Below are positions 23,383-36,216 of a DNA stretch of 64,000 nucleotides, piece by piece. The DNA comes from Stereum hirsutum FP-91666 SS1 (taxonomy: Eukaryota > Basidiomycota > Agaricomycetes > Russulales > Stereaceae): NCBI RefSeq assembly GCF_000264905.1, contig NW_006763138.1:887755-951754 (forward strand). Reading direction: 5' to 3'. Below the pieces are notes generated by a model. That model worked only from the letters and a program-made list of their open reading frames with translations, did not search any database and was not told the origin of the DNA. How positions within the stretch are numbered: position 1 is the first letter of the stretch; each line of letters opens with the position of its first letter. The position numbers and the translations under genes are program-made.

Positions 23383-23957
23383 GGCGATGTGTGAAGGGGA
23401 AGGGAAGGGGAGGGGAGGGTGGGTGTGTGGTGCGAATTGTGCTTGGTTGGGCGTAAAGTCATTGATGGCGAACAATGCACTTATTTTTATTTGCTCGCGC
23501 TGCGTCTGACTGCGAACGATCGTCTAAGAACGGTGAAGTATGAAGGGACACTCTGGGTACACGCCCGGCAAGGTGCAGCGGTGAACGTCCGGTATTATGC
23601 GAAGAGAAAGTAGCTGTTGCGTGCGGAGATGTTATGAATACAGTTTTATACAAGATAGAAAGGGCATAAGGTAGCTACAGTGTGTAGTGTGTAGAAGATA
23701 GTGAAGACGCAAACGCGAGCGCCCTTCGCCTGTATCACGATCAACCACGACTCCGTGACGCCCAACTCGTCTTCCCGAACCCACCATCAACGCGAACCTC
23801 CGGACCGTGTCGTCCCCATCCCCCATCCGCCGCCCTCCAACCTCCGTCTATCCACTCCCTTACATCCCGACAAAAAACCAAGGAAAAGCCCATCCATCCC
23901 GACCAAACAAAAACCCCACAAACAAACAAACCAAAAAAAAGAAAGAAAAAAAAAACC
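23383..23957. other. Convergent intergenic spacer
   Basis: 3' flanks of two convergent genes. The end next to 23958 is A-rich (AAAGAAAGAAAAAAAAAAC), which on the minus strand is a T-rich stretch just after the DUF202 stop codon, possibly part of its 3' end signals. Confidence 0.4.
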
Positions 23958-24762
23958 TCAACGCGCCCGAACCTGGAGTATGATCGCAAACACGACGATG
24001 ATGAGCGCGCAGAGCAGGACCGCGTTGAGCACGATCGATATTCGCGCGGCGGGGAAGTATCCCTGCGTGAGCGCGTTCTGGACGCGGAAGTAGCGCGTCG
24101 TACCTATGATAGAGTGGGCGTTTGAGTTTGAGTATGAGTATGAGTAAGTTATGAATGGGATGGGGAACGGTGCTACGAGCGATAGAAGCGGGAATAAGGC
24201 GGAGGGAAGGCGGGAAGGATGGTGGGTTTGGGACAACATATATAGCCCACGGCGGGTCTGTTTGGGATTGAGATCAGAGCGCGTACCGATGAATAACATG
24301 CCAAAGCCAATGAGGATGATCGTCGCTCCCATAGGCCTGGCATACTTCACCAGTGTGTCAGATGTGATAGCGAACAGTTGAACGAGAGCTAATTTTTTTT
24401 AAAAAGGCGTAGATCTGGTCAGTCAGTCTTTCCGAACGTGGATAAAAACTTAGAGTATTATAGATAATCATGATCGACGCACCTACACCGGCACTGGCGA
24501 ACGCAAGACTCGTCCGTACGTAGGCTAGGAACGTCCGTTCGGACGCTAGATGATCCCGCGCCACGCTTCCAGTGTTCTCGAGAACGAGTGCGGGGTAGAG
24601 CGACCATTTCGATCGGTCGTCATGAGAAGGAGGGGGTGGATGTGGGGAGGTCGAAGCGGTGATGGAGGTGGCGGATGATGTTGGGGCTTCTGGTTGTGGT
24701 TCTCGGTCTGCAGGTCGAAAATTGTTGTGATGAGTGGATTCGATATCAGAGTGGGCGTTCAT
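23958..24762 (-). CDS. DUF202 domain membrane protein
   Basis: Exons 24762-24483, 24388-24287 and 24103-23958 give 175 residues. A Pro/Ser-rich cytosolic N-terminus (~1-50) leads into the DUF202 signature ENTGSVARDHLASERTFLAY, followed by VRTSLAFASAGVALVQLFAI as helix 1. Helix 2 is GATIILIGFGMLFIGTTRYF and helix 3 is ISIVLNAVLLCALIIVVFAI. Three helices of this kind match the DUF202/YidH module, which is also the membrane part of vacuolar transporter chaperone proteins. No SPX or polyphosphate polymerase domain is present here, so a VTC role is only a possibility. The gene lies 62 bp downstream of the neighbouring minus-strand membrane protein gene. Confidence 0.88.
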
Positions 24763-24824
24763 GTCGGAAAGTCAGGTAGGAAGGAAGGTCAAGAATGAAG
24801 GAATGGACAGATAAGAGGTCGTGG

Positions 24825-26185
24825 TCAGCGTCGGCGCCAACAAAAAAACAAAGACAGACAGGAGGGCGGCGTGGAGCATGAGGGCATGTTGTATTCCGAA
24901 TTCGAGTGCAGAAAGAGAGGAAATGCTCGGAAAGGACGTAAGATGGCAAACATACCGTGACCGTTCCCTTCCTCAACGCCTCGAGAAGACCACCGTCTAT
25001 GTCTAGCACTCGACCGTCCATTTCCGTCCCTATCTCGTGTAGACGACCTCCGCGCTCTCCCAACCCCGTCGCCTATCGCCTCATTACCAGCCCCCGTCTC
25101 CAAATCCTCTCTATCGATTACACTTCCAGGACGTACGCCTTCGGCTGCTAGATCGTCTTCAGAGCCACCGAAACTCCCAGCGACGCTCCCTCGACCTATA
25201 GGCGTATTCGGAATCCCCCTCCCCAACTCCTCCGCATTCATGTTCAACCTCACTCCCATCGCTCGCGCTCTACTCTCTACCTCATCCCTCTCCGCAAAAT
25301 CAGGATCACCGTCCACGGAACGGTCCGGACGAGGATGCGACCCCCTGCCTTTGAAGTACGATTCTATCCAGGAGAAACCTTGACGGAGGGACGACGGACT
25401 GGTCTCGGGATGAGAGGAAGGCGTGGCGAAGGTCTGGTACGACGGGGTACGGTCGCAAGGTAGGGATCGGGAGAGAGGAGTGCTTGCGGTGGGGATGGCT
25501 TTGGAGGGAGTGGTAGTGGTGATGGCAGTGGTGGTGGTTGAGGACGAGGAGGACGTCCGGGTGGCAGGATCGTCGATAGGCCACCCGCGTCGATTTGCTC
25601 GTTCGGTGCCACCGGCGAGCATTGTTGAAAACGAGGGATGGGGTGTGGCCCGAGCTTTTTGCGCGCTGTACAGAACGACGAGTATATAAACCGCAACCGC
25701 TCGATGGAAGTGAGGAAAAAGACTCGGGACCGTCAGTTACGGCTTTCGAAGAAACACAGCCCTGTGTTGTGTTTTCATCTGATTCTGAACAAACGCCATC
25801 CCCAGGCCCTCTCACGCACGATCCGATCACCCATTTTATTTGTAGTGCAAAAGTCCACTCGAATCTTGCGAGGTCTATGCTGTAAATAATGCCACTTCTT
25901 CGTACGGGAACGTCTTACACTGCCAGCTTTTACACGTACCACAGCTAAAGCAAGCAGTGCATATCGACCAGCCTCGAGCGGGAGAAGCACCTATTGAACA
26001 GAAGCGAGAGCTTCCCCGCCTTTCCTGACGAGAAACCGCCGGAACTTACGGAAAATGATTCTTTCCGACGTTGTCTTTGTAGTGAAACTGGTCGGGAAAG
26101 CCTTGATCTGAAACGGACCCGTCAAGGAGACGAGCGCGTAGGTATGCGGGTTGTTCAGAACAGCCAAATAGGAATCGGAATACAT
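24825..26185 (-). CDS. Uncharacterised multi-helix membrane protein, 5' end uncertain
   Basis: The secure part is exon 25879-25820 (IDLARFEWTFALQIKWVIGS) joined in phase to 25722-24825. The second exon opens with a membrane helix (RAVAVYILVVLYSAQKA) and continues with about 270 polar, Ser/Arg-rich residues. A putative first exon starts at 26185 (MYSDSYLAVLNNPHTYALVS) with donor GTAAGT at 26059. Between them 25990-25940 looks like an exon by its splice signals (hydrophobic VLLPLEAGRYALLALAV), but its phase does not fit either neighbour unless another donor is used. The 5' half is therefore unresolved. The hydrophobic segments suggest an endomembrane protein with a long cytosolic tail. I recognise no family. 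Confidence 0.5.
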
Positions 26186-26934
26186 CGATAATGGCAGACT
26201 CAACAGTGGGCACCACTACACTACTACTGGCAAAAACAGTGAGTAAAGAGAAAGAGACGGACAGAGAAAAAATATAGCAAAGGAGTGGGAGGCTGGAAGG
26301 GAGCACTAATAAAAGCAGCAATAAGAAAAAAACAATCCCACACCAGAAGACAGAAAGGAAGAAGGTAAAAGGTCTACGCAGAAGACAAAGAGGTGTACAT
26401 ATGTACGGAAAAGAAAACTAGGCTGCGATATACGAATATGAAGCAAAGAACTCGGTCAGGGTTCGAGAAATCAATCAAGACGGCCGTACTGGCGACAAAT
26501 CGAGACAGAGACAAAGAGTTCGTTGTACGAAGCGATACCCGGAAGTTACTCGTACACGACGGATTCGGCTGGGATGAGTCGAAGAGCCGTCAAGGTATAT
26601 GTTGAATAATGAAATAAGGCTTAAATCAAGAGGACCGGAAGGAACCCTATGTAACACGCTGGTCAAAGGAGTGGATGGCAATCAACTGAAGCCGACCGAG
26701 GCGATGAGAGAGGCAGATAGATGGTGGCGGAAAGAAACAGAAACGAGAAAGTAGAGGATGAAATAGATGCCAAAAGGGAAGGGTGGTAAGACAGTGTTAC
26801 AACAGGAAGGGTAGAGGGCGAAGTAAGCCATGGGAAATATGAAGCATGAACAGAGGTGATGGCAAATATGAACAACAACAAAGAAAATATAAAGATGCGC
26901 ACGCAAGGACGAGGAAAACGGCGGCCGCAAGAGA
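26186..26934. other. Intergenic between two minus-strand genes
   Basis: Purine-rich plus strand. It holds the 3' UTR of the kelch gene and the promoter of the membrane protein. Hydrophobic minus-strand open frames at 26663-26960 follow from the T/C-rich composition and show no family signature. Confidence 0.35.
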
Positions 26935-29900
26935 CTACATGATGGGAGTTCCAGAGCCATACATGGCCCCTTCCTCCTCCCAGGCTGCCCGCTGCTTCTT
27001 CTTTTCTGACGACTTGTCCGACATCTGCGACATCACATCCGCGGAGTTTTTCATCTTGCGAGCCTCAGACTTCGCCTTCAATTCCAGCGCCAACCTCTCC
27101 GTCCTGGCCTTCGCCTCCTCCTTCTTCCGCTTCTTCTCCTCTGCCTTCCGCTGACCCTCCTCCGCCTTCCGTCGCTTCGGATCGTCCGATGACGACTCGC
27201 TCTTTACGCTCGGCGTGCTGCTCTTCTTCGACTTGGTCGACGAGTCCTTATCCGAGGAGCGACCGAAGAATCTCGATACCGAAGGCGACGTAATCGTTGG
27301 CGTGGAAGAACCTGGGAACTGAGGTTCGGGGGACTGCGGCACCGAACTCCTCGTGGCAACGCGAACTTGGTCGTAAGAAGCGTCGCGCGAGTGGGACTGC
27401 TGACGGGATTGTGCACGCGAATGTGCGCGTGCCTGCTCCACGATGGGGGAATGGGGGGCGTCGACATCGGGCAGCGATTGCATCGGTTGGTGAGCTGGTG
27501 ACGCGTGAATCGTCTCGACTGGTGACCGCGCCTGCTTGCGAAGCTGGTCGAGGTTCGTTCCCTGCTTCCAGAGCACGTTGGGACCACAGTCGGGCGAGCG
27601 AGTCTGAGCGCGAAGGGACTCTGCTGTGTGCTGCTTCCAGAGCGTGTTGTGCGGTGAGTAGTCGCTGTAGTCATGCGTGACGGGGGACTCTGGCTCGATG
27701 GGTGCAAATTGGATCCCGCTTTTGCTCTCGACAGAGCTGTTGGAAAGGCGGCGAGGCGAGTATCCAGAGTCGAACTCGTTGATGACAGCGAGATAGTGAG
27801 GGCGTGGGTTGCCATAGGCGTCCGTAGGTATCGTGGGGTGGACGATAGGCATGGTCGACTGTAGAGGACTGATGGGAGGAGAGAGCCAAGAGTTTCGACT
27901 GCGAGTGGAATCAGATATTGAGCTAATGGAGGGGGAGTACGTCAGCGACGGCGTGGTATCTGTGCTGTCTCTATATGTGCTCCGTGAAGAACGCGGTAGG
28001 TGGTAGGCAGGGAAGCGCGATATCGAACTCGTTGGCGTGTACAAAGCGGGCGCCCTGGCAGGACCGTCATCGCTAGTGTAGCCTTCGATATCGGACCCCG
28101 AAGGCGTAGCGGACCCCGAGGAGATGGCATAGGGGGATCCATCAATCGGTGATACGCGAGACGGAGATCCTATTGCGGTCTCGAGGGTCAAGGCGGGCTG
28201 TGATCTTGACCGCACGTGATCAGGTACGAGTCCTTGGAGCTGAATGATAGCCTCGTCCACGGTGACATCGTCAATTTCCCTGCGTTCCGCATCTCCATCA
28301 CCGACCACATCTTCCTCCTCGCCTGGTCCAAGCAGTTCGCCGTAGAGTTCAGCGGTCGCTGTTAGATCAGCATCAGTTCCGAGAGAGACCGTGCTGGTCG
28401 TGCGGTCGTGCAATCTTCGCTTGATGAAGAGCGCAGATGATTGGTTTGGATCTCTTGGTTGAGGTGATGCGAAAGGATGTTCTACATTCACGATCACAAA
28501 ATTACTATATAAACACGGGCGCGGAAGCAGGTGGGGCTTTACCGTCTTTCTTCACGCCACCTCTCGACATCCCGCCTCCAGCCTGACGCGAGTCTAATGT
28601 GCGCAAGGGAGCGTCGGACATTCCACGCGGGCGGGCTGTGGCGGAAGATCCATTCACTGAATCATCGCCACCGCCTCCACCAGGACCACCGCCGTCCGTA
28701 GGACGACTGTAAGCGCCACCGCCACCGTCTTTGTCAGTTCGAGGACGAGCCACTGGCTTTTTCTGGTTGTAGAGCTGTGGAAGAGGTTCGGAAAAGGAAC
28801 GTTAGAATAGACAATATATGAAGATAGCATAAAAGATTACCATGACGGTCTTAAGAGCGCTGCATTTACAACGAAGGTGTGAATAAGTTATACTTGGTTG
28901 CATGATAAGGGAATACTCACCGAATCTGTAAGCTGCGACAGCTGCAGAGTGTGGCGACTTCGTAGACACCAACAGAGGTCGCATTAGACAACGCTCTGTG
29001 CATCGCATGCTTCACCAACGCCTGGAGATGGGGCAAGTCGTAGTTCGTAGATAGAACTAACAAGGCGCTCAATACAGCAGGCGCGTGTTGAAGCGGGGTG
29101 AGCAGTGCCATCGAGTAGAAGTACTGCACCAAAGCTAGAGTCACGGGATATGGCTCTGAAAGAAGAAGCGTCCGGGGCGACAATCTAGGGTCTGGCCGTG
29201 GTAATTGCTGGTTGGCGCTCGCGACTTCAGGCATACCGACGTGACTGGAAGACAGAGGAAGGGTATCGAGGGCCCGTGTGGCCGCCTGGAGGAATAGCCT
29301 CCTCTGCTCCCTGAACCATGGCCACCGATCTTCCAGCACCTTCCGCGAACACTTGACCTTTCGGTCGTCGTCGCAGACGATCTCAAAGTCCGCTAGAATT
29401 CCTTCCTCAAGCGCCGCTAAACCCATCTCCTGCATTCTGACATCCAGCTCCGGCCGAGGCGGCTGGTATATCCCGAACGCCTCTAAATCAATGACGGCCA
29501 CATGCTCCCAGCTGAGTAGCCGCCGATTGTAGTCCTCGACTAGGTTCCCATTTCGATTACCGAATATGACGAACTTGTTAGCTTGCGCCCAAAGGCAGCT
29601 GCGGAACCATGAGCCTGAGTTTAGTGTACTGCCTGGGTCGATGCGGGTCCACGTCCTGTTGACGAGGTCTAAAGCCCAGACGGAGAATGATTGGTAGGTA
29701 TGCGCAAGGTAGGTACCGGCGATGATGAGATGCGTGCCAAGAATAGCACCTGTCGGAAAACGGAGGCCCGGAGGAAATGAAGAGCCAGTCATCGAGGTCG
29801 ACTGATCGTCGATTGCGAAGTCATTGGGTAGTGGAGAAAACACCTCCAACTCGCGCTTGACGTCGGTGAACTAAAAGTTATGAAGGAAGTCAGAGAGCTG

Positions 29901-30923
29901 AGTGCGGAAGAGAGGAACTAGACACACATTATAGTTACTGTACAGATAGATGTCGGAGGGGTATTCCTCCGTCGGCGGTGCTGAGTACGGCAGGTGGATG
30001 AACGCGTCTCTCGGGGTAGGAGTCGAGGAAGGGCCGGAATCAACGCCCGTACGGAATGTGGTTCTCGAAGGAGTAGGTGTTTGGGCGTGCTTCATTTCCT
30101 CCTGAGGTAGACGAACACGTACGTCGGCCGAGACAGCAACGCTGCGGTAGGTACCACAATGCCTAGGGTAGTCACGCTTCTGCACCCATGTCTTCAGATT
30201 GAGGTCATAAACGAACACGTCGTCCAGCCAAACATTCTGTAGGTCTTGACCGCCGATGACGAAGAGACGGTCGCCGGTAACGGAGGATAGGTGGGCATAA
30301 CGAGCTTTGGGCAAAGGAGAGGCGATGTCTTGAGCGCTCTGGGACCATGAACACGGCATCCAGCGGCGTGAAGAGAGGTCGTAAAAGCGAACGTCGTTGA
30401 GGACGCAGAGGTCGTCAGTATTCGCAGCATCGGGTTTGACTCCCATACCGCCGAACACGATGAGGTACTGATTCCCTGGTTAAAGATCGGTAAGCGACGG
30501 GATCAATAGGTGGGAAGGAAACATCCGGTAAACTCACAAGAGTCTGCGCTGTGAAAGTAACGGGCCCCTGGGATATCATCATCCGGCTGCGAAATGGGGA
30601 GGAGTTCCCACTGCAGAGTCTCAAGGTCAAACTCGTAGAGGTCAGAGACCATTCGTCGCTCGGTCACCAGCCGGCCACCCTGTAGATGAGTAGTCGGGAA
30701 AGGAGTTGAGCAAAGAGTATAGGACAAAGATGAGTCACATGCGCACAAAAAGATACATCTTGGAGCCGACGACCGTTGTCGACGCACCCTGTCAGGCGAG
30801 GAAAAGTAGAGCTTAGTGTATGGGCCGGATGCGACGGGCTGGAGGGGAACGTACGACAAGTTTAGGTGGAACATTGCCCGTTGTCTTGCGGCAGAAAGTG
30901 GTCAGATCTGAGACCGAGTGCAT
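26935..30923 (-). CDS. Large kelch-repeat/BTB protein (Ral2-like architecture)
   Basis: Eight exons (30923-30855, 30788-30747, 30679-30538, 30475-29928, 29870-28921, 28859-28841, 28774-28543, 28481-26935) close in phase to 1182 residues. The kelch propeller spans ~20-400, with repeats such as GASTTVVGSKMYLFGG, YFHSADSWNQYLIVFGG, YAHLSSVTGDRLFVIGG and TGAILGTHLIIAGTYL. A BTB-like domain follows at ~425-570 (ADFEIVCDDDRKVKCSRKV, then LEDRWPWFREQ). The last 600 residues are disordered: a Gly-rich linker, many SP/SPS sites and a final Lys/Glu-rich helix (KRKKEEAKARTERLALELK). Kelch plus BTB with this order is found in fission-yeast Ral2, which helps activate Ras, so a signalling scaffold is a fair guess but not shown. 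The many Ser-Pro sites point to kinase regulation. A 19-nt exon lies at 28841-28859. Confidence 0.87.
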
Positions 30924-33900
30924 CGTTGTGCGCGACGGTGCGCGAGCCGTGGTCAAAGACACTGCTGGGGACGGCGACGGGAGGAGGAGAGCGCTGCCGG
31001 GAAGAGGATGGGATTAAGCGTGCAAGTCTGTCGTACAGCTTTAATATTATTACATAAGCCTTCTCATCCCCCTGCGGAGTTTCAACGGCCCACAGATCTC
31101 AGATCCCAGATCGCGACCTGCCCGACAGCGGGGCCCGGCGTACACCCGTCTGTCGTGCTCCTGGCGCGAACAGCTCCGTTGCATTTTTTCGCTCTCACCC
31201 GTCTCCACCCTCGAAAAACTCTTGCTTTTATCTCGCTCGATGCTGAGACCTTTGAAAGCGCAGGCGTGTCTTGATGCTAGCTGTTGCCAAGGACGAAACC
31301 CAGAGAATGGAACCAGGATTGGCTGCCATATGCCTGCATCCATCCTCTACCATCGGCTCATGATTTCGAACAAGATTTATACGTCTACCGGCATTTGACG
31401 CAATGTTGGAATGATCGTTCTCATTAAGAAAGAAGGCCGACTCGACGCTGGATACCGATTGTGTCCATTCCCTCCCAAAAACTCGTCGTTATTAGTATTT
31501 GCGGATATGCGATGCGTTCTTTCGTCGGTTTCTGACGGACGAAATCGCCAAGTTACCCCCTTGGTTTTCTTCTAGCGCTATTGCGCCGCCAGCCTGCTAG
31601 CAAACGCTCTTCTGGTCCCTTGTGCCATGTGTTTTCTCAAGATCGCACACACCCATCATGCTTCTCCTTGTCCTGTCTACCACGTCTGTTCTCTCTTCAA
31701 ATTCTGCACCCGCATACGCTCATGTGAACTTCCAGTCGCCTATAAGACCACCGTGAGCACATAGTCTCAACGCCCACTGGTATTCTCCCCGGTGACCTTC
31801 GCCGGCATGTGGCTCAGGAAACCCAAAGGTAACCATCCCGCCTCCATCCGTAGTCGTGGCGTTCGCGATCTACTTCCGTGCAAAAAGCTGTACCTCGCAT
31901 TCGCCGCGGGGCTTTTCTCGATGTTCCAACCCTAATTTTCCTATGGTTTTCCTTTCGAGGCCTTTTGCTTGATATTTTCTGGTTCGCTTGTCAATCCTTC
32001 CATAGCTCCAGACTGTCGACCGTCTTGCATGCCTCGCCGACTGGTCTGTGCGCTGCTTCCAGTCCAGGACGTTCCCCCAACGGTCGGATCCGGTATCGAC
32101 CGATAACATGGTGAGTTACTCCTCGACGGAGACAAACTGATTCAGGCTGTCAAGGACATGTGTACGCGTCGAGATCCGTTTATCTGTGCCTCGACGAGCC
32201 TGTTCCTGTCTGATGTTGCTCTGCCCCATCGTGCCTTGCGAAGGCATATCAAGGCCTGGTACTAGACGGTATGTCGATCTATATTTCAACATTATATTGA
32301 ATTTGAGTGGCAACAGCGTGGAACAGATTTACAAACTCAAACGGATCAACGAGGAATCGGTTCGGGTCCGGGACGTTTCCCCATCCTATGTCATATGTTT
32401 GCCTGTATCTCATATATATTCTCGCACCAAAGTGAGTTGGCTTCTCCTCCCGTAATTCTCTTGCCCTTTTAGGTTCGCCATTCTCCATAGCTAACTGTGA
32501 GAGAAAAACCCAGCGAATCATATCCACGCCGGCTTATTCCAGCCACTCACAATGTTGCCGGATGTCCGTCTGCTCTACCTCGTGCATCTCTACCGTGCTT
32601 TCTCACTCTGTGCCAGGTGGAAACGCTTCTGCTTTGCCCTTCTGAGCATACGACTCACAAGCATTCTATCATAACCTGGCCAACGCTCAGCGCTCATTAG
32701 CCGACAGTCAAGGCTTTCCGACCCTCGTGAGAGAACCCCGCTATCTGCCAACGGATAGTAGTCTGTATCATACCAGCCCTTCCCGCCCTACCTGGTGTGC
32801 GCAGTTGACTCTCACAACGCTATCTCTCCTATATTCGTCTTTAACTTTTTTCTCTAGCCCAGACCTCTTGGAGATACCAAGGCCTCCGTTCTTGTCATGT
32901 CTCCCTACGTTCACCACCATCATGTTCGGGAATGCGTACGACCGAACAGCGGTTCCCATCGTTTACTCGCGCTAGCTCACGCTGCCAATCGCTTGTCTTT
33001 GCTTTACGCTTTCCCCAAGGCTCTCCAGCTCCCTTCAAAGCACCCTTCACCGCGACCGGTACGTAACAACTAAAGCTAAATCAGACTGCGCCTGTCATCG
33101 TCGCGTTCATGGCCGGCCCATTTCTGTTTCCATTCCATTCCCTACCCTACAACGCCATCCTTCCCAGATATTATCCCCTTCTGCATCACAACTATCTCTT
33201 CTGCTACATACCTTACCTCTCCTCGTTGCTCTCTGATGGATCTGTCAAAACCTGCCATGTCGCCATGTCAACTCCCACCCTCTCCTAACCTCCTTTGTTA
33301 CTTGGCCTCTTTCTCTCGGTCGCCTCGCCCGAACCGTCCTCCCCTGGTACAGATGGTCCAAGACCCAGACGACCATGATCACTGTCGCCATTCGCTCAAT
33401 GGTTCGCATCTGCCAATGACCGTCTCGAGCCTGTGTCTAGGCATTCCGAGTCCAATACCAGCCCCAAGGATCCATTGACGACAATCACCCGTTAGCCCAT
33501 CCCCTATGTGGCCTACGCCGAGCCGATCTACAACCCTCACGAGTCGAAGTCATCCGTTGACGATCAGACCAAGAACAGACTACCCACCGACTGCTGACTG
33601 AAGTACTTAGGGGATTTAAAGGAGGCTTGTGCGTCGTCTATTGACGCGTTTTTTTCATGTCCGTTAGTGTCCTCCTATGTACTCCATTGGTACGAAGAAC
33701 GACGAGTAGTTGCCCACCTTTCATCGTTCAACATGGGAACACAAAACATGCGGTCCAGGCTGGTGCTAGTGGAAGTGGCTAATTCCGATGGCGGTGGCTC
33801 GTATTTCAAAGGGGTGATCTGATGATTCGAGCTTGAACTCGAGGGGACGCAAAGTACGTGGAAGTCGCTTAGATCGGCGTCCGAAAAGTTTCCGAATATC

Positions 33901-36216
33901 GGCTGTGGCAGGGCGGGGAGGAGTCAAGACTTGGGATGTTGAGATGTTGACAGAGTACAGTACTATTCACACCCAACTCTACGCGCACGAGACAATTTCT
34001 GGGCCTCGATCTTAGCAGCGCATGGTATGAATCTGTTGTGTATATCTGTCCATATTTTATAGAATGCTTTTGGGTCGAACTTGACCCTGCGAGACGGACA
34101 AAGTCGCAGTTATGCAGAGTTACCCTTGATGTTGATGGATCGATCGACTCCGGGAGACGAAAGCGGCTACGTCTTCCTTCCCGGGTCATTGACTCCAGCC
34201 ATCAGCCAACGGAGATGTCGGCTGCTATTGGGAGCGCATTGTCGCGCTAGCAATGTAGCTGCGCCAGGATATCCAATGACAGAAAAAACATAACCGCGCC
34301 TAATTCGCAGAGCACTACAAGGCACGCAGGACGACCGAGGCTATTCATACGAACCTCAGCCCCGTAAGGTAGTACATTTGGACACTGGCACCTGCTGCCA
34401 CTAGCAATGTTTCCTTGCCCCCACTTTCGCCCGAGCCCATGAGCGCCTTCAAAGAATCATCGACGCTCTTCAGCGGTTCGCTCGGTTCGCCGACCTCAAC
34501 CAGTGTAGACGGGTACTGCTGCAATCCACACCCATGGACGCACAACAGCACCACGATCGTCGGTCTCCAGGAACTCCAGGGGTTGTCGCACGACATAAGG
34601 AGATGCTGATGTCGCGATATTTGCGGCGATTATGAGAACGACCATGGCGATATCGCGCCAACAAGGAAGAATATGTGTCGCTTGTTTTTGTCACCTTTCC
34701 GAGTCCTTCCGGCCCTGGTTCTCCTTCGGGAGAGGATCCAGATGTGGGAGTACAGAATGTCTAAGGAACTTAGAGCGATTAGGATCGGAAAACGGCGGGG
34801 GTCATCGAATGGGAGATGGGGGAGGCGGTATGCTTACCAGACGACCATCCAAGCAGGAGAATAAAATATGAGAAACAGGAGACACGACCTGCACTGGATG
34901 GACAGATGACGGAACCTGTAAAATAATACCGCAAAACACGCTACGAAAGGCCTGAAGAAACTCGCCAAAGGATCCCAGGAGAGCAGAGAAGAGCAAAAAG
35001 ACAGAGCCTGAGTATGTCTGCTACCCAGTCGGAAGGTCGATTTGGAGTCAGACGTTTTGGACAATGTTGGCTCTGATGTGGGAGACTGAACAAGTATATT
35101 TTTGGCCTGCACATCACTGTGTAGAATACGACCATCAGTTTCTTGCGGTAGTCGCATGCATCCTCGCCGGATCGGACACGAAAGGGCGGTGGGGTCTCAA
35201 TCGCTATCACAGTGCGATGCCCGGCGGTAACTGGAGTCCAGAAATGTTTTGAGAGGATGGGTACTGTACGAATGGGACCGCGATACCAGGAGGTGGATGA
35301 AATGGAATGAAGGCCGTGATGCGAAACCTGCAGCCTGAGGAAAAGGACATAAGTAGACCTCAATTAGAAAAAATGATAGTAGTGATGAAAACAGTGTCCA
35401 AACGAATGGCAAGGCGCATGTCGTACAAGACAAAGCCTCTGCATGCCTTGCGTATATGTAATTTAGCGAGAGCGAACAGGCAGGAACAGGCCCACGATGA
35501 TGTGCGAAGGAAAGTTGACGACGTGTAGCCCTGGAACAGGCGGGATGCATATTGGTACGAAGGTTCGATCCTAAATCTAACATTTGGGCGAAATTTGTCA
35601 CAAAATTTGGCGCCACATATGTACGCATTCGGATCGGGTAACCCTCCTTTTCAGAGACTTTGGTACGCACAACGGATCGAACCATCGTTTGCGAAGACCC
35701 TGCATGCAATCTAAGCATCGCTATTATTCGCGGTGTAAATGTGTACTTCGGACCCGATAGCGAGTAAAAACACCTTTTTTCAGTCCAACTTCATTGACGA
35801 GGACAGCGCGCTCGAGATTGCCTTCGCGCACATGTGTGTTGCGAGCAAAAAATGTCGAGATTTGCCTACTGTGAAGTTAGGAAATGATAACTTCTACTCG
35901 CTTTTGTGCGTACGTGGATCGAACCTAAGATACAAAGCTTGACTTGTGTCAGCATTTGGGATCGGACCACTGCTGAAAAAAGGCCCAGTCTTTGTACTTT
36001 TGCGATCGGACATGGAGATCTTTTCGCTCCTGGAACCAGAATATCATCATGTGGCGTAGGTGGCTTCCGGCCGATGTGGCACCATCGAGTCAAGCAAGGT
36101 CAAGAATTGGCCTGATGCATCGAGTCTATCGACTCTCTCGTCCTCGGCCAGTCTGCTCCAGATCTCTCTCTCTACACCATAAAAAATTTCCACCCAACCT
36201 CCTCAGAGTCTCACAA
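30924..36216. other. 5.3-kb stretch without a supported gene
   Basis: Open frames on both strands are short and show no family motif. The plus strand is pyrimidine-rich from about 31100 to 33500, the look of leaders and promoters in basidiomycetes, and single plausible donors and acceptors occur, but no chain of exons closes in phase. It may hold a rapidly evolving gene, a non-coding transcript or decayed mobile DNA. A series of GTAC-spacer-GGATCGAACC-like motifs lies at its right end. Confidence 0.4.
35553..36012. promoter_or_regulatory. Cluster of degenerate GTAC-N(4-8)-GATCG(A/G)(A/C)CC motifs
   Basis: Similar words recur near 35553, 35621, 35662, 35743, 35909, 35954 and 35994, for instance GTACGCACAACGGATCGAACC and GTACGTGGATCGAACC, partly in inverted form (GGTTCGATCC at 35562). 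They precede the PNPOx start by 200-660 bp. They may be binding sites or a decayed tandem repeat. Confidence 0.25.

Noticed and set aside
26663..26960. Hydrophobic minus-strand frame starting MRIFIFSLLLFIFAITSV
   Set aside because: Lies in the 3' flank of the kelch gene and overlaps its stop codon; T-rich UTR explains it.
31658..31760. Short secreted-looking peptide (MLLLVLSTTSVLSSNSAPAY)
   Set aside because: Only 34 codons, no splice partner closes and no family; too weak to call.
34834..35157. Minus-strand peptide with a stretch like the HxD motif of a protein kinase (RILHSDVQAKNILV)
   Set aside because: No glycine loop, DFG or other kinase blocks anywhere near it.
35560..35572. GGTTCGATCC and its inverse GGATCGAACC as possible tRNA T loops
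   Set aside because: No flanking stems or acceptor arms on either strand; kept only as a motif cluster.
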